A stretch of 51,113 nt of DNA from Stemphylium vesicarium (taxonomy: Eukaryota > Ascomycota > Dothideomycetes > Pleosporales > Pleosporaceae): assembly GCA_004380135.1 (NCBI GenBank), contig QXCR01000183.1, forward strand, positions 1 to 51,113. The letters are read 5' to 3'. Shown piece after piece: positions 34,262 through 44,502 of the stretch. The notes beneath the pieces were generated by a model that worked only from the letters and a program-made list of their open reading frames with translations, searched no databases and was not told the origin of the DNA. Every line of letters starts with the position of its first letter. Position 1 is the first letter of the stretch. The translations under genes were made by a program, and so were the position numbers.

Positions 34262-35266
34262 CAATGTTGGCAACAATCAATCAAATTGTAATCAAGTTGC
34301 GTCGCCGTCGTGGAAATTGCAAATCAATCAAGTCAATCTCGTCGTTGCTGTAATTTCAATCAAATCAATCTGTGAGGTCGTGCTTGATTGATTGATTGAT
34401 TAATCGGATTGCAATTGTAGGCGTACGTAAGCGTGAGGCTGCTAGGTTTGGTGAGTCAGCGATCTCACGACAGTTCCTTAGTGTCGAGTATAGCCCTCCA
34501 GCTCCAAAAAAAAACGGCAAAAAAGAAACGACGTCCGCAAGGACCTGTCCAGACTCGAAGGAACCCCGGCTTATACAACGTCCCCCTCCCCGCGTAGCGA
34601 GAAGCCTAGTGTCGCACGGTAGGGTGCGGGTATTGTGGATAGAAAAATTAGGAAAGAGTGTATGTTATATTGAATGTGGCATCCTAGCTGAGCATATATA
34701 AAGGTCATCGCGCGGCGTTATTAGTAACAAGGTTTCCGACAGCGCTTGGCCTGCGACGCCTAGTGTGCCGAGAAAATAGGCTAATTCTATGCTTCTAAGA
34801 ACGCTGCATTAGTATTAATAGTATAATGAACTCACTACCACATTAAAAAACATAACTCTTTTCTTATACTTAGTTAAAGGGGATCCTATAGAAAGAGATC
34901 TATAATCTCTGCGATCTTATTAATTGTTCTTAGCACGTAGGGTTTCTCGCCACGTAGGGTGTGACGTTATATAAGCCGGGGTTCCTTCGAGTCTGGTTAG
35001 GTCCTTACGGACATTATTTCTTTTTTGCCGTTTTTTTAGAGTTGGAGAGCTATGTTCAACACTAAGGAATTATCGTGAGATCGTTGCCCTACCAAACCGA
35101 GCAGCCTCACGCTTACGTACGCCTATAATTGCAATCCGATTAATCAATCAATTAGTCAAGCTTTTTTTAGCCCACCAAATCAATCAAATCAATCACGACT
35201 CTTAAAAATTACAATCAAATCAATCTCGAGCTTCTGATTTGATTTGTTTGATTGTTGCCAACACTC
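34262..35266. mobile_element. About 1-kb foldback element with terminal inverted repeats of about 320 bp (non-autonomous, hAT-like ends)
   Basis: The left arm (34262 to about 34590) and right arm (about 34945-35266) are inverted copies. TGTTGGCAACAATCAA at 34265 matches the complement at 35248-35263. GGCGTACGTAAGCGTGAGGC at 34420-34439 is identical to the complement of 35104-35123. The poly-A plus CGGCAAAAAAGAAA blocks and the CCAGACTCGAAGGAACCCCG blocks also pair. Many arm differences are transitions. The central part of about 350 bp has no coding frame. Flanking octamers ATACCTTG (34254-34261) and ATGGCTTG (35267-35274) match at 6 of 8 positions, as for an aged 8-bp hAT duplication. The ends share GCAACAATCAA with the 162-bp MITE at 36976. 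Confidence 0.75.
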
Positions 35267-35871
35267 ATGGCTTGAAACGTGTAGTGTAGGCGTCGTGGAT
35301 GTACCTTGCATCCACCGGAGAACTCTGCCAAGCTGTCTCGGTATTAACCCGGAAATAATTTATTAACAGAACAAGAGCACATAGCTCCTTCTCGGTCGCG
35401 AAGATGATGGGGCGACTTGATGACTTATAAACGCTGGTATCGATCGTTTGAAAGATCGTTCTGCGTCTTGAACATGTCGAGCATTAGAATGGGGCTGTAT
35501 TGTGAGGGCTATTCTGGGTATTTCCACTCGATTGCGAGATCCGCGAGCTCATGTCTGGCATGGTATGCATCATTTGATGGCACGAGGCGCTCGTGTTGCG
35601 CTTCCTCATGTTAGTAGTTTGTAGGCTGTTCAGAAGTGGTTGTACAAAGGTAGCCGCTGGCGGCATCGGGTCCATGGATAATGTTGGAGCGGGCCACGAA
35701 GATATTTACCAAAGAGTTTTAGCAATGATTTAATGCGCATTTGTTTCTCCTGAGCCACTCTGGGTTGACTTGGGCTATGTGTTGTGAGTGTCATTGCCGA
35801 AGAATGCCGTTTTCCACATGCCCGTCCCTCATCTATGCCATGGCCACATCTCTCTCTTCCCATTTTTCTGC
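35267..35871. other. Degraded coding-like tract on the minus strand
   Basis: On the minus strand, pieces such as NIIHGPDAASGYLCTTTSEQ (about 35690-35635), then HERLVPSNDAYHARHELADL and SQYSPILMLDMFKTQNDLSN (about 35595-35430), read like protein. They are separated by stops and frameshifts. I do not recognise the family. It is probably a gene relic, and no intact gene is supported. Confidence 0.35.
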
Positions 35872-37968
35872 TCAGGCCACGTATATAGTATCGGACGAGA
35901 TACTATTGAAGCACCTGTTCATAGGCTGTGCATCATAGCAACTAGCCAGCATGAGACTTCTCATGTAGGCCAGCAAAGCAGCTTTAAAAATGCCCGAATG
36001 CTTGATCGAAATCTTCCCTTGAGCTCCCAGCTGTAGTTGGTCCTGCTTGTGCAGAACCTGCGTGTCTATCTCGAACTTCTGCATGATCTCGAACGTGCTT
36101 GGGACCATGAGGGTTCCGTTCTGTACGTCGAACTCAATCAGCGCCTGGGACGAGGCAGCCATGTGCCGGGCGGACTGATAGACCAGGTTGGTGAACTCTT
36201 GGTTAGTCAACATTAGGATGCCCACCATATGTCGAACATCGGTACTTTGATGCTGCAGTGTCTTGGCATACCTGTCGAATTTGAAGAGTGCTTTCAGCAA
36301 GGTCCTTTCCGTTCTCATCAATAACCGCTCCGTACTTCTTACGACTGTTCCAGCTTTCTCTGTAAAGACTTTCTCTTGAGCGGGGCTAAGATCCAATGCT
36401 GAAATTCCTTCTTGGAGGCGCACAACGAACGGAACTGTACGTCCAGAGAAAGAAAAAAGCAGATCCATCACTTTGGCTTCTCTGTGTGCGTCTGCGACAC
36501 CACGTGTGAGGTATCCCGCGGAGTGCTAAGTAACCTTGAGTGGACTAAGTGCTATCCGTTGAGCTTCCCCACCAGGGATGAAGCATTCAGAACGGGGCTT
36601 GCCATGTTCTATGGGGTTCGGACGTAGTCGAATCCATGGCTCAGTGGCTGGCACGAAAGTTTGTCCGGAAAGCTCTCGAAATTTATTTTGAGTTCTCCTA
36701 TCAAGCTTCATTTGCTTGGTAGCAGAATTCCAATATCCCTTTCTTCTTCTCCCGGCCAAGCTCCAACTTATATAAAACGACCTTGATTGGTGGCTGATTT
36801 GGATCGAAAGGTTTGAAACGTTTCGGCGTTCCCGGCCTATTTCTGGCTCAGCCGCCAGTGTCAAAGCTATCGATTTCTCTCGACCTACTATGCTTGTATT
36901 TTCCTTGAATCTGACGGTCCTCGAAATCATCACTGTTTATGCTCCTGCAATCATCATACTCTAATGGGTCAAGAACACAGTCCGCAACAAGCAATTCAAT
37001 CTGGACTCTGTCAGAGACCCACTTACCTATCTAGGTAGGAGTTAAACTTATACAGGAAACTGCTAGGCCTAAAGAGGTAATCAATCAATCCAATCTGAAC
37101 CTTCTAGGACCCACTTAATTGATTGTTGCGGAGTCTGGTCAAGAATGTAGATGAAATTGTCGTCATCAGAGGGTAGAAATCCTAGAGATAGTATGTGAAT
37201 CTTTTTGAGACTAATTGTGTCCGGAAGAATCTCGAGAGGCTTCAGTGTGTACTCTTTCTCAAAGACAGTCGATCATGAGGTTTTGGCAACATCTGTAGCA
37301 ATAAACTCATAGGTGTCATGGTACGGTCTCCGAAAAGCAAAGACCCGGTCAAACCATGTATTTGCTCGTCCGATCGACGGCCATGAAGTAAGACTGACAG
37401 CCCAGGCTCAGTGTCGGTGTCGAAGTGCGTCAGATGGCTTGATGTACGTGCACCCCACTTTCGTATTCCGTCTCGTTCGACCTTTCGCTTCCTATCAGGC
37501 TAATCAGAGAAACTCCCAACCAGGGCGAAGGCCATCAAGAACGTTTTGCTAACAGGTGGAAAAGCAGTACTATTGCCAACCGCAACGTCACTGTTCGTCT
37601 CGAATCTGACCGTATACCCGCCAAGAAAGGCTCCGAAAGACACCCACGATGCCGGCGACTCGGAACCATTGTTGCTTTTGGATTTCATTCTTTTCGAGTC
37701 AAACCGTCTCCAATCGTCATCTGCAAACGTCCTGGCTATATCAATCCGTGGCGCGCGGACTCTCTGCGCCAGCCTCGCGCCAGGCCAGACTGCGATGCCT
37801 CTAGAGACAGCCGTGATTGTGCAGCCCGATGGCGACGATAGTTTTATATCGCTCCCTTCTGGACGCGCGCCAGATGAGGATAGGGCTGACGACCCCAAAT
37901 AAGGCGATGAGCGCAAGAATGGCAGCGACCCAGGTGCCGACGACGCCGGCAACTTCGAGGTTGCCCAT
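35872..37968 (-). pseudogene. Decayed member of a Pleosporalean membrane-anchored protein family, interrupted by a MITE
   Basis: The start at 37968 reads MGNLEVAGVVGTWVAAILAL with a transmembrane helix to about SPILIW. A one-base frameshift near 37830 leads to SRGIAVWPGARLAQRVRAPR and ESPASWVSFGAFLGGYTVRF (to 37500). Further frameshifts give RPYHDTYEFIATDVAKTS and LKKIHILSLGFLPSDDDNFI. A 162-bp MITE follows, then DPLEYDDCRSINSDDFEDRQ, a TGA, PFDPNQPPIKVVLYKLELGR, a frame change, WIRLRPNPIEHGKPRSECFI, a TAG at 36528-36526, and an open C-terminal part of about 200 residues (MLTNQEFTNLVYQSARHMAA; TFEIMQKFEIDTQVLHKQDQ). I recall this pattern from an expanded, uncharacterised family in Pleosporales; no function is known. 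At least five lesions make the copy dead. Confidence 0.68.
36976..37137. mobile_element. 162-bp hAT-type MITE with perfect 8-bp target duplication
   Basis: Both ends begin CA: CACAGTCCGCAACAAGCAAT on the plus strand at 36976 and CAGACTCCGCAACAATCAAT on the minus strand at 37137; 17 of these 20 positions match. The octamer GTCAAGAA stands immediately outside on both sides (36968-36975 and 37138-37145). An 8-bp duplication and CA-starting inverted repeats define the hAT superfamily. Removing the element and one octamer rejoins the host reading frame FIYIL to DPLEYDD without a shift, which proves insertion into coding DNA. The element has no coding capacity and would depend on a hAT transposase. 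Confidence 0.88.
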
Positions 37969-39038
37969 TGCTCTCTAAAAAGGTGTGCGACGCTGTGCTG
38001 CACAGACCCTACGACAAGGGTGAGAAGTGAAATAGTAACGGTAAACAGTGTGTAACCTCTAAGTGATAAGCGCGGACAAGAGAACCCAGACAGCGTTCTG
38101 TAGTTCAAGGTGCTGACGATCCGGTGTTTGTGTTGTCTATAGAGTGCGGGGCACTTCAGCCCCCAAACTTACATGCACATCAGCTGGCTTACTCAGGTTG
38201 TGACGGAGCTGCTCTAATAGATAAGCTAGGTCTGTGTAACGTAGACTCGCGAGGCGCTAATCACTTCGGGCTAAGCTACGTCAACGAGGATGAGTGCTAG
38301 ACGCTCCGCCTACAGCTACAGTGCTTCAACGACTTATTCGGAGGCCAGCAGAGGCCTTTACCACCAGCTTTGAAACTATTTTTTCTTAGTGTCAATCCCT
38401 ATACTTTGTGTATATCTTCTCGTGATACAGCTATCGGGCGCGAAAAAAAGACCCTCTTCCTTTCTTAACCGGAATATCTGCGGTGATAGTAGCAAGTTAG
38501 AAAATATCACTTCTGCGCTAGTACGGAAGACTCACATCTCTCGTGTATAAACCCCTTCTAGATTCGCGAGAAAGCCCCCTTTTTCTATCCTACTGTCGGT
38601 ACTGTCTACAATAATAGCAGCAACAGATTTCCTGCAGCAAGAACTCAGGCTTTATTTATGCAACAAACACCGTTAGGTTTTCCCTAACCTACATCCTCTT
38701 GGTTCGTTAGTATAGTCAGAGCCGCTGTATGGAAATCACACCATCATGGAGAAGCGTTTTCAAGAAGAGACTACCATTGATTTGCTTCACTTATATAACA
38801 CAGGAAAAGAGGTAAAAGGAAAGATCAAATTGAGCAAGGTACAAGGAGAGCCGTAACCGAGATAGAGGGGCTATTTACACAGCGCCCTGCTTCATGACCC
38901 GTTGAGGTGTACTGGAGCGCGCACCAGCGCCTTCTGCATATAGAAGGAGTGTTGTGATATCATCTTTTAACGCCCCCAAACCCGAAACCCAAACGCATAA
39001 AACACCAGCCTGAACCATTCGATTCGACCTCGGCCTAC
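37969..39038. other. Intergenic region; nothing recognised
   Basis: Contains the upstream side of the dead membrane-protein gene and the 3' flank of the NBR1-like gene. No gene supported. Confidence 0.5.
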
Positions 39039-41975
39039 TTACTGCATCTCCTCATCGCTGGCATCGAGAATGTCGTACTCCTCATCGGTCATGAAGCCAT
39101 CATCGGAATGAAGGGCGACGCTCTCGGCATCCTCGAAGAACTCATCATCCGAAGCCACGGTCACAGTACGGGCCACAGTGCTCTTCTCGGAAGAAGGAGA
39201 CATGGGCTCAACGGTAACCGCGGACTCGTGGGTGCTGGACTCGGGCGACTCCTTCTCAAGCTGGGGGAAGATCATACCAGACGCGATGGGCTCAGCTACA
39301 GGCTCAGCGGCGGCCTCGGCAGGCTTCTCTTGAACGGGAAGCTCGGCAGCTGGCTCTTCGGCGGAGGCCTCCACCTTTGGAGAGTAGACCGGTTCCTGCT
39401 TGATGGTAGCAAGGGCAGCCTCATGCTCCTTACGACGGTTCTCAAGAAGACGCTCGACTGCAGCCTTGCGAACACGCTGAACGTGCTCGTTCCTCTGCTG
39501 GTTGTTCTGCTCCAATTGCTGCTGCTGAGTTTGACGAACATGCTTCATCCTCTCGGCCCTTGCTTGGAGCAGGCGCTCGTACAACGGGTTCGACTTGGGA
39601 GCAACCTCATAGGTTGAAGCGGAACTAGCGGCACCAACACGCCCAAAGCTAGGTTCTGACTTTACAGGAGACATTCCGGTACCAACGCGCCTGGAAGGAG
39701 ACGGTTGGGACTGTGCTTCTGCGACAGATGGTGCGGCAACAACAGCAATGTCACACCAAAGACGGTGTCCGAACGGCAGACCCGCAGGAGTCTTCAATCG
39801 CCAGTAGGAGATGGCGAGACCCTCACGCTGGGGTGCCTTCATGACGACGCGGAACTGGGCTTCCTCACCCGGCTGAACAGTACCGAACAAGACGTTGCTC
39901 TCACTCGCATCAGCAAGATCAGTCTGGCTCAACGGACGGCTATTGTCGATGTTGAGCATGTTGTCACCACCAACATGGCGGACACTGCATCCTGAAGGCC
40001 ATGCATTGGGTCCAGGGTTGCGAAGAGTCCAGGTCTGGACGAACGTGGCACCAGCAGAGATCTTGGAGCCATCAAGGATGGTATCCCGGATGAAGTGCGC
40101 GTCAAGACCCTCGGCAGCAGTGTCGGACCTGGGAATGGGAATAGCTTCCGACTTGACAGGCTCTTCCTCCGCGGGCACGAAGACCTTTTCTTGCACTGGC
40201 TCGACAGAGTCCACGAGAAGATCGCGGATGGCAATCTTCTCCTTCTTGGCCTGGGGCTCCTCTGAAGGCTTCATGTCAACGATCGTCTGGACTTGAGTAG
40301 CGGCGTTGGTGGACGGGGCAACCGGGACAGTCTCAGTAGCGGTAGATCGCCTGTCGGCCTGACGATCACCAAGCTTGGCGAGCATCTTGCCCTGCTTGTC
40401 ATCGTTGACAGTCGTTACGCTGACGCTGCGGACGGGAGTCTGGAACTTGATGAGCGGGTGAGTGTGGTTGTGCTTGTTGGTGGGGTGAGCTTCGCAGTTC
40501 TGGCAAAAGTCGGTGTCGTGGCAAACGGCACACTTGTAGCGGATGCCTTCAATGTAGGACAGATTCTCCCTGTCCTTGCAGAGAGGACCATCGCAGTAGA
40601 TGCCATAGTGGCGGTTAGCGCTGTTCATGGGCTCAGCCAGCGGCTCGTAGATGGGAACGAAGCGGTGGCGTGGGTGGATGAACTTGGCGTTCTTGACGCA
40701 CGCGGTGCAGTAGTCCCAATCAGGGCAGTTCAAGCACTTGTGGCGGACACCATAGATGAACTTGTCGCAGCCATCGCAGACGGCCGAGTGGCGGACGTTG
40801 CGGCCAGAATTGCACAGGAAATCGGCCAGACTGGGGAGAACCGTCTCGGATGTGGCGGGCTCGAAGGTGTGGCCAGGGTGGTGGCCGTGCTTGTTGCTGA
40901 CGTGACACTGCAGGCAAAGGTCGTAATCCTCGCAAGTGACACAAGTAACAAATTCCCTCTCGGGAAGGACCTTGACGCAGCAGTTGCAAGTGCGAGTTGG
41001 CTCTTCTTCGTAAACCACAGACTGCTTTTCGTCGGTAAAGGCGCCTGGGACTTCCTTCTCTTCGTGGTCCTCGACCTTGACCTTGGGTGCGATGCGCTGA
41101 GTGGTGCTGTTGACGACGTTGCCGTTCTTAACGAAGCGCTTGACCATCCAGTGGCCGGTTCCAGGGCAGTGAAGGCCGTTGTCAACGCACGCGGGGCAAA
41201 GATCGTAGTCGCCTCCGTCGCACACGCTGCAGTGGAAGTGCTCGTCTTCCATGGGCTCGTTGCAGTTGTTGCAGTACACGACCCACGAGGTGCAGGCGTT
41301 GGTCGGCTTGGGGCGGAAGGCGAGGTCGGTGTTGTAGTTGGACGCCGCGACGCGGTTGAAGAAGTCTAGATAGGGTGTTAGTCGAGGAACAGTATCTGTG
41401 TTCTGATAATGCTCACCCTGACGAGCAGTGAAGGGCTGCGGCACAGGAGCTTCGCCCTCGCTGTCGGCCTTTGGTGGCGATACAGGGCTGATGGGCGGGC
41501 TGGCCTTTGTCTCTGGGGAGCGCGCGATGACGGGCGAGACAGGCGCTGCGGTCATTGGTGCAGGTGCAGGTGCAGGCGCAGGAGCAGCTTCGGGTGCGGG
41601 AACGGGCTCCTCTCCAGGAATGGTGACCCTCAGACGCAACTTGAGCTTCGCCTTGGCCGCGCGGAAGAGCGTCTTGTAGACTTGGGGTTTGTCAGCGTCC
41701 AAAGTGACATAGGAGGCAGCTGAGTCGGAATAGCGCTCAAAGACAACCTCATCATCCGGCTGGAGTGAGAGAATCGTCCGGAGCTACAAGCAAGCAGAAC
41801 GTCAGTATCGCAGTCTACAGACAGTCATGGTCGGAACAGTACGGACCTTGTCCGGAAGCACGTGAGCTCCGAGGTCCTTGAGGGGCAGCTTGAACTTCTT
41901 CGTTTGCCCACGGAATAAGACCTTGACAACGATGGGCGTGTCCAGCGTCACGGGGACGTTGTTGGTCGCCGCCAT
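39039..41975 (-). CDS. NBR1-like selective autophagy receptor (PB1-like, four ZZ zinc fingers, FW domain)
   Basis: Exons 41975-41847, 41783-41417 and 41365-39039 give 940 residues. Residues 1-100 look like a PB1-type domain (IVVKVLFRGQTKKFKLPLKD; DDEVVFERYSDSAASYVTLD), followed by an Ala/Pro-rich linker. Four ZZ zinc fingers lie near 188-240, 290-338, 358-405 and 418-475, each with paired CxxC motifs (for example CNNC, CSVC, CPAC). The FW/NBR1 central domain spans about 587-710 (ATFVQTWTLRNPGPNAWPSG; YWRLKTPAGLPFGHRLWCDI). A coiled, Gln/Arg-rich stretch follows. The acidic C-terminus contains DEEYDIL, a good candidate Atg8-interacting (LIR) motif. It should link cargo to Atg8 during selective autophagy or the Nbr1-mediated vacuolar targeting pathway. 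The second intron (51 nt) is stop-free and divisible by three, so a 957-residue form is also possible. Confidence 0.92.
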
Positions 41976-43122
41976 GATGCGCGAGCGAGGCTGACGGTGA
42001 GGGCGGCGTCGACGGCGGGTGTGGTAGACAAAGTAACCGCAATCAAGTCGCCTCGACTGTGTGCGAGGGGAAAGGGAGAGGATGCAGCAACTGCGGGATC
42101 AGGTTGCTGTCGAGGGAGGTTGACGGAGTCGTGAAGGCGGAGGTGGAGCAAGTGAGACGGCGGAGGAGCTGGAGGTGTAATGGTAGCTGCCTTGAGTGGG
42201 GTCAGTGCTTAGCACTGGGGCGCGCTAAGTGGGCACTACCGTACACCGGATGCCAGTGCGAGCACCGTGAAGCTGAAGGCAGACGCGAATTTGGGGACGA
42301 GTGTGACTTGGGTGATAGATGATGATTTATCAGCGAGGTTGTACTATTCTACATGCCCATCAACAGCTTCTCGCGCCTTCGTTTGCTCAAGTCCGGCGTC
42401 ATCCGATACCTGAGGCGTCCGTGTTCGCGCTGTGGTCGTCAACCACCCGGGGGCTGCAGGACAAGTCGCCAGCCGGTGAGGAGCCGCGACACGCCCGTAC
42501 CATCACTCTCGGTCACCATCACCATTTACCCGTCTCTGCTCGACCATTGTCCAAAGAAGCTGCTGCTCGCCGTAATGACGCCATGGTTCGCCGCACGTGA
42601 CAGGCGAGCGCGCCAGGTGATCACCTTAGATAACGTTTCACCAATGCGATAAAGAGGGCGCTAACTCGCCGGCTCTCGGTCATAGACAACGCCGGAAATA
42701 TGGCCGTGGATATCTTCCCTCGCCTCACTTCCACCGGTCAAACGGTTCCGGGCCCATAACCAATGTATTCCAAGAGTATTGCCCTTGCGCTGGCGTTCCC
42801 TTGAGCTGATGAAACCACCAAGACGCCGCCGCCACGTCACGCCTGCGCCCTGTAGTCTCGACCACCACCAAAAGATCATCCAGAGTATTGAATAGTACAG
42901 GCGTGACGGCTAACGAGGCTGCTTGGGATACTACTATACATTTCATACAAGAATCAGGACCATGTGGTTCATAGACTTGATGTTCGCATTGACACGAGTG
43001 GAGCATGACTAAGCCCAAGCTCCCTAAATTAGCTGCTAGCGTGGGCTTGCAGCAGCGAAAATGCGAGCCCCAGAAAAAAGTTCGAAGCCCATGCACGCAG
43101 ACCCCAAGTCTGCAACACCACA
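41976..43122. other. Divergent promoter region of the NBR1-like and NOP13 genes
   Basis: About 1.15 kb separates two genes that start in opposite directions, so both promoters must lie here. I see no gene. Several open frames on both strands have no motif. Confidence 0.6.
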
Positions 43123-44502
43123 ATGTCCAGCGATACCGACATGAGCTCCTCGGAAGAGATCATTGCCCTCTCGAAGACGGAGCGCCGCGACAAAAAAGAC
43201 AAGAAAGAAAAAAAGGAGAAGAAACGATCTAAATCCGAGTCGAAAGCCAAGGTCGCCGATAGCGATGCTAGCGAAGAAGCAGAGACACCAGCGAAAAAGC
43301 GCAAGCGAGAAATCCTGCCCGACGAGCTCGAAATCGATGTCAACCTGCCCGAGCCAGCCTCCAAGAAAGCCGCCCGTAAAGCGAAGAAAGCAAAGCTGAA
43401 CCCTACTTCCGCCGACGGAGAAGGCGCCGACGCAAAGGCAGACGAGGCAAAGGGAAACAAGGAGACAGATGGCAAGCGCTCCGCCTATGGAGTATGGATT
43501 GGCAACCTACCATGGTCTGCCACAAAGGACTCGCTCCGAACATTCCTCACCGAGCACTCTGAAATCGCAAGCGACCAGATAACCCGCGTCCACATGCCGC
43601 CACCGACCAAAGTGAACCCAACCTGGACGACCAAGCCTCTGAACAAAGGCTTCGCATACGTCGACTTCACCACTGAGCTCGCCATGTACACAGCCATTGC
43701 CCTGACGGAGACCAAAATGGACGGTCGCGCGCTCCTCATCAAGAACGCGAAGTCTTTCGAAGGCCGACCCGACAAGCCCAAGGCCGAAGACGGAGCCGAC
43801 AGCGGCCGCGGTGGCGCAGCAGGAAAATCTGGCGGCCATCCCCCCAACAAGCGCGTCTTCATCGGCAACCTCTCCTTCGACGTAACCAAGGAAGATCTTC
43901 AAGACCACTACGCGCAATGCGGCGACATCGCAGACATCCACATGGCGACTTTTGAAGACTCAGGCAAGTGCAAAGGCTACGCCTGGATCACATTCGGCGA
44001 CGTCGAAGCCGCGACGTCCGCCGTCAAAGGTTTCGTGTTCAAAGACGCAGGCGAGTTCAGCAAGAAGAAGGGCAGCAAGAAAGATGTCGTCTCTGACGAC
44101 TCCGAAGATGAAGACAAGAAGCCGGAGAAGAAGCGGAAATGGTTCGTCAGCAAGTTCATGGGTAGGGAGCTGCGTTGCGAATTCGCTGAAGACGCTACTA
44201 CGCGGTATAACAAGCGTTGGGGCAAGGATAGGCCTGTTAAGGCTGTTGATGGCGTGAATCCGGATCGCTGGAGGAACTTTGATCAAGGCGATGAGAGGAG
44301 ACCTGGTCGTGAGGATAGAGGTGGTGGTGGCGGTGGTTTTGGTCGTGGGGGTCGTGGAGGTGGACATGCAGATGCAGGAGGTTTCGCTTCGAGACGCAAA
44401 GTCGACCCAAGGACTATCAAGAGCGGTGCTGCGCATTCCAGTGCCCCGAGAGCTAGTCAGGCCATTGTCGAGTCGCAGGGTAAGAAGACGACGTTTGAGT
44501 GA
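43123..44502 (+). CDS. NOP13: Nucleolar RNA-binding protein Nop13 (two RRM domains)
   Basis: Single-exon gene of 459 residues. The N-terminal 120 residues are Lys/Glu-rich (KKDKKEKKEKKRSKSES), as in nucleolar proteins. RRM1 starts at YGVWIGNLPWS near residue 121 with RNP1-like NKGFAYVDFTT. RRM2 starts at RVFIGNLSFDV near 244 with RNP1 CKGYAWITFGD. It carries a charged insertion (SKKKGSKKD...DDSEDEDKK) before KFMGRELRCEFAED. A Gly-rich GGGGGGFGRGGRGGG segment and Arg-Gly repeats follow, then a Lys-rich tail. This architecture matches yeast Nop13, found in the nucleolus with pre-ribosomal particles. The gene is intact; the start is the first ATG of the frame and carries an A at -3. Confidence 0.9.
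   Translation: MSSDTDMSSSEEIIALSKTERRDKKDKKEKKEKKRSKSESKAKVADSDASEEAETPAKKRKREILPDELEIDVNLPEPASKKAARKAKKAKLNPTSADGEGADAKADEAKGNKETDGKRSAYGVWIGNLPWSATKDSLRTFLTEHSEIASDQITRVHMPPPTKVNPTWTTKPLNKGFAYVDFTTELAMYTAIALTETKMDGRALLIKNAKSFEGRPDKPKAEDGADSGRGGAAGKSGGHPPNKRVFIGNLSFDVTKEDLQDHYAQCGDIADIHMATFEDSGKCKGYAWITFGDVEAATSAVKGFVFKDAGEFSKKKGSKKDVVSDDSEDEDKKPEKKRKWFVSKFMGRELRCEFAEDATTRYNKRWGKDRPVKAVDGVNPDRWRNFDQGDERRPGREDRGGGGGGFGRGGRGGGHADAGGFASRRKVDPRTIKSGAAHSSAPRASQAIVESQGKKTTFE

Noticed and set aside
40293..41369. 358-codon open frame on the plus strand
   Set aside because: Lies entirely opposite the NBR1-like coding sequence; a GC-rich antisense shadow of the zinc-finger exons.
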